Source: Dehalococcoidia bacterium (GTDB lineage Bacteria; Chloroflexota; Dehalococcoidia; Lucifugimonadales; SHYT01). From it: a DNA stretch of 64,000 nucleotides. The notes beneath the pieces are model-generated. The model did not search any database and was not told the origin of the DNA. It worked only from the letters and a program-made list of their open reading frames with translations. Within the stretch, counting starts at the first letter, position 1. Every line of letters starts with the position of its first letter. A program made the translations under genes and the position numbers. This document shows, piece after piece, positions 25,328-33,454 of this stretch. The DNA lies in assembly GCA_009693045.1 (NCBI GenBank), contig SHXZ01000007.1, positions 44,565 to 108,564 of the forward strand, in the 5' to 3' direction.

Positions 25328-26686
25328 TTAGCTCCTTCCCGCGGTAAGTCCGGTCGCGGGGGCGCGAGCTGGCTCCGGCCCAATTCGAAAGAGGCCGAGC
25401 TTGCGTCCCAGAGGCCCGGCTGCCATGCCGCGTAGGAACGTGCGGCTGACGAAGATGGCGCTGAACATACTGAGGGCAACGCCGATAAAGAGCGTTACGG
25501 CAAAGCCGGTGACCGCGCTGGCGCCGAGCCTGCTTCCGAACAGGTAGAGGACGAAGCAGGTGATGAAGGTTGAGATGTTGCTATCGCGGATGGACGTCCA
25601 GGCGCGGGCGTAGCCCGAGTCCACGGAGGCGACCAGGCTTCTGCCGCTGCGCAGCTCCTCCTTCATCCGCTCAAAGATGAGGACGTTGGCGTCCACGGCC
25701 ATGCCGATGGACAGGACAAGGCCCGCGACGCCAGCGATGGAAAGGGTGATGGGTATGAGCTTGAAGACGGCGAGCACCAGGGCGACATAAACGAGCAGCG
25801 CAAGGCTGGCAAGGACGCCCGGGAGCCGGTAGTAGAGGACCATGAACAGGACGACCAGGCCAAGGCCCACGTAGGCTGCCACCAAGCTCCTTTTCAGCGA
25901 GTCCGCCCCGAGGGTGGCGTCAACGCCCTGCTCTTGGATGACCTGAACAGGGACGGGAAGGCGGCCGGACTCAAGCTGGATGGCGATCGTCCGCACGCGC
26001 TCGGTCGTGAAGTCGGCGGCGCCGGAGATGACCGCCCGCCCGCCCGTGATGGCTTCACGGGCCACGGGCGCGAGGAGCTCCCGGTCGTCAAGGAAGATGG
26101 CGATACGGTCCACGTTTGGCGATTTGGAGGAGATACGCGACGTGACCTCCGCGAAGGTATCCGCGCCCTTGGAGTCAAATTCAATGTGTACGACGGGCCG
26201 ACCAGTCGTGCCGTCGCGCCCGGGGAACGCCCTGCTGAGGCGGTCGCCGGTCAGGCCGACGTCTTGGTCCTGAAACGTGGAGCACGCCGGGTCTTGACAA
26301 ACGCGCTCCTTGAAGTCCAGACGGGCGGTATCCCCAATGAGCTTTTTCGCCTCGTTGATGTTCTCAACGCCGGGGAGCTGCACCAGGATGCGGTTGTTGC
26401 CAAGGACCTGGATGTTGGGCTCGGCGACGCCGAAGGCGTTGATGCGCCGCTCAATGATGGAGGCGACGCCGTCCATCTGATCTTTGGTGACGTTCTCGCC
26501 CTGTGCCTCGTACACCAGGTGGACGCCGCCGCGCAGGTCAAGGCCAAGGCGCAGCCCCAGGAGGTCTTCGCTGCCCCGCTTGAGGGGGCCTGGCCCGACG
26601 TCCCAGCTGGGGATGGCCAGCACGACGATGGCGACGGCCAGAAGGACCGCGATGATGATCAGACGACGGAGCGAGCTTCGCAGCAT
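25328..26686 (-). CDS. secD: Protein translocase subunit SecD
   Basis: A 452-residue SecD. Helix 1 is at residues about 9-27, then LGLRLGLDLRGGVHLVYE, the SecD hallmark (D-LRGG). The periplasmic P1 domain (VENINEAKKLIGDTARL) follows. The membrane half includes AGVAGLVLSIGMAVDANVLIFERMKEE with the proton-path Asp. The ATG at 26686 follows a ggagtaaaac ribosome-binding region. It is co-transcribed with secF. Confidence 0.94.
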   Translation of the reverse strand: MLRSSLRRLIIIAVLLAVAIVVLAIPSWDVGPGPLKRGSEDLLGLRLGLDLRGGVHLVYEAQGENVTKDQMDGVASIIERRINAFGVAEPNIQVLGNNRILVQLPGVENINEAKKLIGDTARLDFKERVCQDPACSTFQDQDVGLTGDRLSRAFPGRDGTTGRPVVHIEFDSKGADTFAEVTSRISSKSPNVDRIAIFLDDRELLAPVAREAITGGRAVISGAADFTTERVRTIAIQLESGRLPVPVQVIQEQGVDATLGADSLKRSLVAAYVGLGLVVLFMVLYYRLPGVLASLALLVYVALVLAVFKLIPITLSIAGVAGLVLSIGMAVDANVLIFERMKEELRSGRSLVASVDSGYARAWTSIRDSNISTFITCFVLYLFGSRLGASAVTGFAVTLFIGVALSMFSAIFVSRTFLRGMAAGPLGRKLGLFRIGPEPARAPATGLTAGRS

Positions 26687-26732
26687 GCTGTTTTACTCCC
26701 ACTTGCCTTACTACAGAATACGCAGCATTCCC

Positions 26733-28253
26733 TTACGAGGCTTTTCCGGCGGCGCCTTCGCGCTCTGCGACGAGCGTTTGCAGCAGCGCCAGGGCCTCTT
26801 CGCGGCTCGTGATCTCACCGACCGCCTGGGCCTCCCGCACGGCTTCCAGGAGGGCGCGAAACCCAGGTCCCGGCGCCAGGCCGAAGAGCTCCTGGAGGTC
26901 GTTCCCGTCCACCAGTTTCGGCGCAGCGGGCGTTGTTGTCTGGGCTTCGGGGGGCAGGATGTGCGCCATGAGGGCGCACTGCTGTTCCCACTCTTCCTGC
27001 CTGAGCCAGGGCCCGCGAGCGGCCAAGTAATCCGCCAAACAATGGTACACCGTGTCCACCCCCGCGTCACCAACGTCGCGGTAGAAGCGGTATATGGCGC
27101 GCTTGGTGGGCCATTGTCCGGGTTGCGCCATCTGATTAGGGCGCAGGTGGTTGGCGATGATGGTCTGAACGTAACGGACCACGTGCTCGCTGCAGCGGAG
27201 GCGGCGGAGCGCGGCGGCGGCCAACTCCGCGCCTTGCTCGGCGTGCCCCAGGAAGCGGATGCGCAGGTCAGGGGTGATGGTCTTCGTCTGGGGCTTGCCG
27301 ACGTCGTGGAGCAGGGCGGTGAGCTTGAGGAACGTCGCGCGCGTCTGGCCGTCGCCGAGCTCTTGGCGGAAGTGCTCGTTGAGCCACGGTTGCCAGGGGA
27401 CCGAGCGCAGGGCGGGCAGCTCGGCGCGCTGGTCCGCGCTGAGGATCTCCTCCATCCTGGCCGTGGCCTCCAGGTGGTGGGTAAAGACATCCCAGTAGTG
27501 CTCGCGTGGCTGCTCGACGCCTCTGCCGCTTTCCAGCTCAGGGAACAGGGCGGTGAGGATGCCGGCGGTGTCCATGAGCCGGAGGTTCTGAGCGGCGCGC
27601 GGCAGTGCGAGGGTCTTGAGGAACTCCTCGCGGCAACGCTCTGGCGAGACTCGCGTGACCAGGTGGCCGTCCTGGCGGAGCAGGCGCTCGGTGGATGGCT
27701 CCAGGCGGAGGTCCAGCTGGGCGACGAAGCGCACGGCGCGCAAGGGCCGGATGGGGTCGTCCTGGAAGGCCGTGGCGCTTACGGCGCGTAGGAGCCGCGC
27801 TTCAAGGTCGGCGCGGCCTCGGAACGGGTCCCGGATGGGCCACGCGTGTGGGTCGCCGACGGCCTGGGCGAGGTCAACGGCCAGGGCGTTGACGGTGAAG
27901 TCGCGCAGAGCGAGGTCCTGGTCAATCCCTCCGCCGCGTAGCCGGGCGATGTCTATGAACGCGTGATCGTGGCGATGGTGTGAGGGGGCATCGCTTTGCG
28001 GCGGAAGGACCACGCGCCCAACGCCGCGCGCCTCGTCAAGGACGACGAAGCTGCCGACCAGGGCGTCGGCCAGCGCACTGGCGAGCGCGAGGGCGTCACC
28101 GTCCACGGCCAGGTCAACGTCCAGCGTGGGGCGTTCGGCGAGGAGGTCGCGCACAAAGCCGCCGACGAGGTACGCCGTTGCGCCCCGTTCGGCGAAGAAC
28201 TGGCGGAGCCGGTCAAGCGGGATGGGTGATTGGGGGGTGCTGGTAGTCTGCAC
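26733..28253 (-). CDS. cca: CCA tRNA nucleotidyltransferase with HD domain
   Basis: A 506-residue nucleotidyltransferase that builds or repairs tRNA 3' CCA ends; class II polymerase domain. Motifs are YLVGGFVRDLLAERPTLDVDL (first catalytic motif with the G-DxD pattern), FTVNALAVDL, the RFVAQLDLRLEP neck motif, and an HD phosphohydrolase segment LLHDVGKPQTKTI. A C-terminal helical domain ends the protein. I chose the GTG at 28253, 12 nt after the def stop, since upstream residues of the longer frame are the def shadow. tRNA repair is inferred; a poly(A) polymerase role cannot be excluded. Confidence 0.86.
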   Translation of the reverse strand: MQTTSTPQSPIPLDRLRQFFAERGATAYLVGGFVRDLLAERPTLDVDLAVDGDALALASALADALVGSFVVLDEARGVGRVVLPPQSDAPSHHRHDHAFIDIARLRGGGIDQDLALRDFTVNALAVDLAQAVGDPHAWPIRDPFRGRADLEARLLRAVSATAFQDDPIRPLRAVRFVAQLDLRLEPSTERLLRQDGHLVTRVSPERCREEFLKTLALPRAAQNLRLMDTAGILTALFPELESGRGVEQPREHYWDVFTHHLEATARMEEILSADQRAELPALRSVPWQPWLNEHFRQELGDGQTRATFLKLTALLHDVGKPQTKTITPDLRIRFLGHAEQGAELAAAALRRLRCSEHVVRYVQTIIANHLRPNQMAQPGQWPTKRAIYRFYRDVGDAGVDTVYHCLADYLAARGPWLRQEEWEQQCALMAHILPPEAQTTTPAAPKLVDGNDLQELFGLAPGPGFRALLEAVREAQAVGEITSREEALALLQTLVAEREGAAGKAS

Positions 28254-28264
28254 GGAACGGCCGG

Positions 28265-28777
28265 CTATTGGCCGGGCGCCTGGGCGTGGGCGGGCTCCGG
28301 CTCGTCCACCGTCCAGATGGCGTCCTTGCTGGTGAGGTGGTCCAGGAAGATCCTGCCGTTCAGGTGGTCGGTCTCGTGCTCCAGGGCGTGGGCCAGCAGG
28401 TCGTCCTGCGCCTTGATGGTGAACGTCTTGCCGCTGAGGTCCATCGCCCTGACAACGACGCGCTCGGAACGAATGGTGTCGCCGCGATAGCCGGGATAGC
28501 TCAGGCATCCCTCCTCCAGCTCGCGCTCGCCTGAGCGGGATAAGACCTCCGGGTTGATGAGGACGCGGACGCGGCCCTGCTCCTCCGGAATCTCAATGAT
28601 GCAGACCCTGAGCAGCGCGCCCACCTGGTTGCCGGCGATGCCGACGCCGTGGGCGTAGTGCATGGTGTCAATCATGTCGTCCACGAGGCGGCGCAAGACG
28701 GCGTCAAAGCTGGTGACGCGCTTGGCGCGTTGACGGAGCACGGGGTCGGGAAGCTTGCGGATGGGCAGAATAGCCAC
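28265..28777 (-). CDS. def: Peptide deformylase
   Basis: A 170-residue peptide deformylase removing the N-formyl group from nascent proteins. The motifs are GVGIAGNQVG (44-53, a GIAGNQ variant of GxGLAAxQ), EGCLS (89-93, metal-ligand C91), and HETDHLNG (134-141, the HExxH metal site). The GTG start at 28777 has AAGGAC 8 nt upstream. First gene of a run with cca, secD and secF. The GIAGNQ variant in motif 1 is the only oddity. Confidence 0.93.
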   Translation of the reverse strand: MAILPIRKLPDPVLRQRAKRVTSFDAVLRRLVDDMIDTMHYAHGVGIAGNQVGALLRVCIIEIPEEQGRVRVLINPEVLSRSGERELEEGCLSYPGYRGDTIRSERVVVRAMDLSGKTFTIKAQDDLLAHALEHETDHLNGRIFLDHLTSKDAIWTVDEPEPAHAQAPGQ

Positions 28778-28937
28778 GGTGGAGTGTCCTTGCGCAAACT
28801 AAGGGCATGATACCAGAGGGGGAAAAAGCCTGTAAAGCCGTCCGCGACGCACCGCCTTGACTTCGCTCTCGCTGGGTAGGAGACTTGCTACGAGTTGCCA
28901 GAAAACGTCTTCTGGCGTTTGATACGTGGGGCAGTAG

Positions 28938-29621
28938 ATGCTGATTGACCTTCACACGCACACGTTTCCCAACTCCGACGACAGTTTCCTCAAACCAGAA
29001 GAGCTGTTTCGGCACGCCAAGGCGGCGGGGCTGGACGGCGTGTGCGTGACCGATCACGATGCGTTCTGGGACCCGGCAACGTTGGAGCGCTGGTCTCGCG
29101 AGTACGAGTTGATTATTCTACCCGGCTGCGAGATCACCACGGAAGAGGGCCACCTGCTGGCGTTTGGCCTGGAGCGGTACCTGTTTGGGATGCACCGCGC
29201 TTCGTTTGTGCGCAGGGAGGCGGACGCGCTGGGGGCGGCGCTGATCGCGGCGCATCCCTACCGGCGTGTCTTCAGCCCCAAGGACCACGGGGACCCAAAG
29301 GTCTATCAGGAACGAGTTGATACCGTGGCAATGCAGCCGCTGTGGCAGATGGTTGAGGCGATTGAGGTTCTGAACGGGCGAGGCACTCCAGAGGAGAACG
29401 GCTTTTCCCGCGATCTGGCGCGGCGCCTCGGCAAGCCCGCTGTCGCCACGAGCGACTGCCACAAGTCCACCGATGTGGGCGTATGCGCCACCCGGTTTTC
29501 GCGACCCATCTGCAACGTCAACGACCTGATTGCCGAGCTCAAGGCCGGCCGCTGCGAGCCGGTGGCCCTCAGGAGCGCCACGCCCGTGAAGCCGGCCCAG
29601 CCTGCGACGGGGACACGCTGA
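28938..29621 (+). CDS. PHP-domain metal-dependent phosphoesterase
   Basis: A 227-residue PHP-superfamily protein. Visible metal-ligand motifs are DLHTHTFPNSDD (residues 4-15), VCVTDHDAFWDP, GCEITTEEGHLLAFG, AAHPYRR and TSDCHKSTDVG. Related stand-alone PHP proteins hydrolyse phosphoesters such as nucleotide or histidinol phosphates. The stop overlaps the ATG of the following ABC ATPase gene (TGATG), so translation is coupled. That pairing is unusual and the substrate is unknown. Confidence 0.83.
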   Translation: MLIDLHTHTFPNSDDSFLKPEELFRHAKAAGLDGVCVTDHDAFWDPATLERWSREYELIILPGCEITTEEGHLLAFGLERYLFGMHRASFVRREADALGAALIAAHPYRRVFSPKDHGDPKVYQERVDTVAMQPLWQMVEAIEVLNGRGTPEENGFSRDLARRLGKPAVATSDCHKSTDVGVCATRFSRPICNVNDLIAELKAGRCEPVALRSATPVKPAQPATGTR

Positions 29622-30598
29622 TGCCGCCGCTGTTGGAAGTACGCGACCTCCACGCTCACTTCTTCGCCAGGGAGGGCGTGGTCAAGGCTCTGAACGGGGT
29701 GAACCTCGCGTTGCACGAAGGGGAGGTGCTGGGCCTCCTCGGCGAGAGCGGCGCGGGGAAGACCGTCACGGCGCTGTCCATCATGGGCCTGCTGCCGTAC
29801 CCGGGCAAGGTGATTTCCGGAAGTATTTTCTACCGTGGCCGTGACCTCCTTACCGTAGGCGAGGGCGTCATGCGGGAAACCCGCGGGAAAGAGATTGCGA
29901 TTGCGTTCCAGGACCCGGTGACGGCGCTCAACCCTCGGCTTACGATCGGGGCGCAGATCCAGGAGATGTTCCGCGCGCACACGGGCATGTCCAAGAAGGA
30001 CGCGAGGCAGGCGGGTATCGGCTTGCTCAGGGACGTGGGGCTGCCGGATGCCGAGCGGATGATGGACTCGTACGTGTTTCAGCTCAGCGGGGGCATGGCC
30101 CAGCGTGTGATGCTGGCGATCGCGACCTCGCTGCGGCCTTCGGTGCTCCTCGCGGACGAGCTGACGTCCAACTTGGACGTGACGCTCCAGGCCGACATGC
30201 TCCAGCGGCTGCGCAAGCTGAGGGACGAACGCGGCATGGCCATCGTGTTGATCACGCACGACCTGGGCGTGCTGGCGCAGATGGCGGACAGGATTCTGGT
30301 GATGTACGCGGGCCGCATTGTGGAAGAGGCGTCCGTGCGGCAGTTTTATCGGAGGCCTGCGCATCCATACTCGTATGGCATGCTCAAGGCCATCCCGCGC
30401 CTGGACCGCGAGGACCGGCTGCTGCCGATACCCGGCATGCCGCCTGACCTGCGCGATCTGAAGGACGAGTGTCCGTTCCTGGCGCGGTGCTTCAAGGCGA
30501 CGGTGGCCTGCCGCACGCAGCCCACGCCGAGATTCGCGCCGCTGGAAGAAGGGCACTACGTGGCATGCTACAACCCGGTGGAGGCGAGGGCGGATTGA
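29621..30598 (+). CDS. OppD/DppD-type ABC transporter ATP-binding protein
   Basis: A 325-residue peptide/nickel-type ABC ATPase. Walker A is GESGAGKT, the Q-loop is FQDPVTALNP, the signature LSGGMAQRVMLA, and Walker B is VLLADELTSNLD followed by the H-loop LITHDLGV. The C-terminal oligopeptide-transport extension is present (CPFLARC, ACRTQP) with the conserved cysteine set. No permease, second ATPase or binding-protein gene is adjacent, so it is an orphan component or serves a distant transporter. Its start overlaps the PHP gene's stop. Confidence 0.88.
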   Translation: MPPLLEVRDLHAHFFAREGVVKALNGVNLALHEGEVLGLLGESGAGKTVTALSIMGLLPYPGKVISGSIFYRGRDLLTVGEGVMRETRGKEIAIAFQDPVTALNPRLTIGAQIQEMFRAHTGMSKKDARQAGIGLLRDVGLPDAERMMDSYVFQLSGGMAQRVMLAIATSLRPSVLLADELTSNLDVTLQADMLQRLRKLRDERGMAIVLITHDLGVLAQMADRILVMYAGRIVEEASVRQFYRRPAHPYSYGMLKAIPRLDREDRLLPIPGMPPDLRDLKDECPFLARCFKATVACRTQPTPRFAPLEEGHYVACYNPVEARAD

Positions 30599-30757
30599 GG
30601 GGGCATACCCCTCCGCCCCGCCCACGCTTCGTCCCCACGCATTGGGACGAGGGTAGGCTCTCCTCGGGAGTCTGTCTGTCAATGAGCGAAGGTAGTGTGC
30701 GGCCAATGTGAGGGCGCACGCAGTGTGCCCCTACGAGACGGCGCATCCTCACCGATC

Positions 30758-31672
30758 TCAGATGGTTACCTGCGGCTCAATCCCTTCGGTCATCACTGCG
30801 ACCGGCATGGTGGACGCGTTCTTGGCGATGCCCCATCGGCCATCCTTGGCGAGCACGATGATGCCCGCCTCCGTGCCGAGGGTGCGGGTCAGCAGGTCTA
30901 TGGCGCGTTGGGCGGCCTCTTGAGGCGAAACGCCTGCGCCGACCGCCTCTACGGTGCGGAACGCTAGGAGCGTCTTCATGACGCCCTCGCCGAGGCCGGT
31001 GGCGGAGGCGCCGGCGTCTGGCGACGCGTACGTGCCTGCCCCGAGAAGCGGTGTGTCGCCCACCCTGCCGGGGAGCTTCATGAACACGCCGCCCGTGGAG
31101 GTCCCCGCCACGATCTCGCCGGAGGGGTCCAGGGCGACGCAGCCGACGGTGCCGGGCGGCGCCTTGGGCTGGCTGGTGAGCATGCGCTCGTTCAGACCCG
31201 AACGGCGAGGCTTGCCGGAGGCGATCTCGGCGCGGAGATGTTCCCACTGACGCCGCCGCTCGGGAGTGACGGGGTCGTGGTCCGGGAACCCCATCGTCCG
31301 GGCAAACCGCTCCGCGCCCTCGCCGGCGAGGAGGACGTGGTCCGTCTCCTCCATGACCTTTCGGGCCACCGCGATTGGGTTCTTCACACCTCGCAGGGCG
31401 GCGACGGCGCCCGCCCCGAACGTGCTGCCGCGCATGATGGCCGCGTCCATTTCGCACGCGCCGTCAAGGGTGAGCACCGACCCGGCGCCCGCGTTGAACA
31501 GCGGGTTGTCTTCAAGAGCCATGACGGCGGCCTGGCAGGCGTCCAGCGCGGTGCCGTCTTGCTCAAGGATCTGATAGGCGGCGCGCGCGGCTTTTGCAAC
31601 GCCGTCAAGGGCTGCGCGGTGCTCGCTGAGGGGCCACGCGCCGGCCCCGCCGTGGACGATGATGGCTTTCAT
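30758..31672 (-). CDS. Isoaspartyl peptidase/L-asparaginase
   Basis: A 304-residue Ntn-hydrolase of the plant-type asparaginase (IaaA) family that self-cleaves to expose a catalytic Thr. The nucleophile is T175 in the PPGTVGCVALD motif. Further family signatures are HGGAGAWP at the N-terminus, NAGAGSVLTLDG, and GVGDT-like GRVGDTPLLGAGTYA and TGLGE. Such enzymes remove isoaspartyl dipeptides or asparagine. Stand-alone on the minus strand. Confidence 0.92.
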   Translation of the reverse strand: MKAIIVHGGAGAWPLSEHRAALDGVAKAARAAYQILEQDGTALDACQAAVMALEDNPLFNAGAGSVLTLDGACEMDAAIMRGSTFGAGAVAALRGVKNPIAVARKVMEETDHVLLAGEGAERFARTMGFPDHDPVTPERRRQWEHLRAEIASGKPRRSGLNERMLTSQPKAPPGTVGCVALDPSGEIVAGTSTGGVFMKLPGRVGDTPLLGAGTYASPDAGASATGLGEGVMKTLLAFRTVEAVGAGVSPQEAAQRAIDLLTRTLGTEAGIIVLAKDGRWGIAKNASTMPVAVMTEGIEPQVTI

Positions 31673-32284
31673 TGGCTAAGCCGCCTGGCTCTCTTCCTGC
31701 AGCGGTGGACCTCACTCTTTCTCACAGGAGCCAGTATTGCACAAGGCAGTGGGAGGGACGGTCCGCAAATTTCGCGGATTGCAAGGGTTGGTGAGGAGGA
31801 GAAGGCGGCGATTGATATGGGTGTTTTGGCGTACCTTGCGATGGCTTGGTGGCCGTGCGGAAGGGAAAGCATTGATTTTTCAGCGGGGTTTTCGTTTGCA
31901 GAATGTGAAGGAACAAATCTGAGTTGCATGTGGAGAACGGTCTGCAGATGGCGCAGATTCTGAAGATTGGGTGGAAAGGCGCGGCGCGGGTTGGGAGCGA
32001 TGGTGGTGGTCATAGAGATAGGATAGGACGGGCGTTCTGTTGGACGCAAGGAGCGGATGGCACTGAGGGAGGCGCCTCACTCCTGACCACTCTCCACGTG
32101 AAGTGGAGAGTGGTAACGTCGCTCTCTCGGAGACACTTCGGCTTCCCCATTCGCTCCGCTCAGGGCTTCGGCTCACATTGGGCAGGCAGTGGCCCCCCTC
32201 GCTCGGCTTGAACGCGGCAGCGTGACCACCGTGCCGTGCGTGCTCCACGGCTGGTCGCTGACAAGTCAAAGTAGTAACCCTTTG
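31673..32284. other. Intergenic region, repeat-rich, no gene seen
   Basis: 612 bp without a recognisable coding sequence. It holds a hairpin at 32086-32114 (ACCACTCTCCAC-gtgaa-GTGGAGAGTGGT), a segment near 31768 and another near 31945 resembling the gcagattt/gcgcagatt element also found in mutS, and a stretch with cgctccgctcagggcttcgg. It appears to be an accumulation of repeat debris. Confidence 0.5.
32086..32114. repeat. 12-bp-stem hairpin between the asparaginase and holA genes
   Basis: ACCACTCTCCAC (32086-32097) and GTGGAGAGTGGT (32103-32114) are perfectly complementary with a 5-nt loop. The form resembles the short palindromic repeats elsewhere in the window. Confidence 0.55.
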
Positions 32285-33310
32285 CTACCTCCACGTCGGC
32301 GAGGGAGGTGGGGCCTGCCGCGGAGGTGAGGAGAGCTCGGCTACCAACACCTCAAGCGCCGTCTCCTCGTCCAGCGCGCCGGTCTTGGTGGCGATGTCGG
32401 CTTTAAGCAGCTTGTCGTGGAGCCAGACGAGCTGCGACCACGAGTAGCGCCTGGCCTGATCAAGTGTTTTCTGGAGCGGGTACCTGTTCAGGCCGAGGCG
32501 ACCGGCAATCTCTTGCTGGGGGACGCCCGCGCGGACGAGCTCCTGGGCCAGGAGCATGAGCCTGGCCTGGCGGGCGAGCATGGCGCGCACTTGGATCGGC
32601 TCGGCCTCGCCACGGGTGAGGAGCGCCTGGAGCCGGCGCAGCGCCAGGGAGGCGTTGCGCTCCACCACGGCGTCCACCGCGCCAAAGATGCGCACCTCGC
32701 GCGTGGCGGCGACCAGATTGGTCACGTCGTCTTCGCTCACGGTGCGGCCGTGGGCGTAGAGGGCGAGCTTTTCCAGCTCGTTGTGCAGGGTCCACAGGTC
32801 AGGCCCCACGAGGTCCACCAGCAGGGTCTGGGCGGCGGGAGAGAAGACGATGCCGCGCTGCCGGGACTGCTCGTCCAGCCACCGTCGCAGACGGTCGGGA
32901 GGCAGCGGGTCAAACCGCTGGACGTCGGCGATAGGGCTGAAGGCGGCGAGAACGGGGTTGCGCGGCGTGACCTCGGCGTCCTGGAACACCACGTCGGTGG
33001 TGGGAGGCAGGCCGCGGAGGGCGTCAACGACGGCCTCCCACTCGGATGCTTCGCGCGGCGGCTTGCGGGCGTTCGGGCCGCGAGCGCGCTCGTTGTACAA
33101 GCGGAGCAGGCCGTCCACGATGATGAGGCGTTTTTCGGCGAGAAAGGGCATGGCCTGCGCTGAGCTGACCAGCTCGGCGGGCGAGAGGGTGGCGCCCTGG
33201 AAGAGCGACACGTTGGCGTCACGGCTGTCAGGTGTGCCCACGGCGGACTTTAGCTCGTCCACCGCCTTGCGCTGCGAGAACGCATCCGGGCCGATGAAGA
33301 GGTAGATCAT
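32285..33310 (-). CDS. holA: DNA polymerase III subunit delta
   Basis: A 341-residue HolA, the clamp-opening subunit of the clamp loader. The start MIYLFIGPDAFSQRKAVDEL (non-functional P-loop region) and AQAMPFLAEKRLIIVDG are typical. A later domain-II/III pattern includes TQLVAA-like TNLVAATREVRIFGAVDAV and a C-terminal collar domain beginning LQALLTRGE. The length matches the family. It is divergently oriented from the pseudokinase gene, with about 145 bp between. Confidence 0.87.
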   Translation of the reverse strand: MIYLFIGPDAFSQRKAVDELKSAVGTPDSRDANVSLFQGATLSPAELVSSAQAMPFLAEKRLIIVDGLLRLYNERARGPNARKPPREASEWEAVVDALRGLPPTTDVVFQDAEVTPRNPVLAAFSPIADVQRFDPLPPDRLRRWLDEQSRQRGIVFSPAAQTLLVDLVGPDLWTLHNELEKLALYAHGRTVSEDDVTNLVAATREVRIFGAVDAVVERNASLALRRLQALLTRGEAEPIQVRAMLARQARLMLLAQELVRAGVPQQEIAGRLGLNRYPLQKTLDQARRYSWSQLVWLHDKLLKADIATKTGALDEETALEVLVAELSSPPRQAPPPSPTWR

Positions 33311-33323
33311 GTGCGACCTTTGT

Positions 33324-33354
33324 TGCCGGCGCGAGTGCTGGCTCTGCTACAATT
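33324..33354 (+). promoter_or_regulatory. Possible extended -10 promoter for the pseudokinase gene
   Basis: TACAAT (33349-33354) preceded by TGC forms an extended -10. TTGCCG (33324-33329) stands 19 nt upstream as a poor -35. The start site near 33361 would leave a leader of about 95 nt to the ATG at 33455. Confidence 0.4.
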
Positions 33355-33454
33355 GACGACAGCCTGACATAGGCCACGGTGCGCGTTTGACGTGCTGGCC
33401 GCACTCGCGTGGCTACGCGTTGGGTTAGTTTATACTATCATACCAGTCTTGGTA

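Noticed and set aside
33391..33436. TTGACG with TATACT as a promoter for the pseudokinase gene
   Set aside because: The spacing is about 38 nt, far too long; the extended -10 at 33349 fits better.
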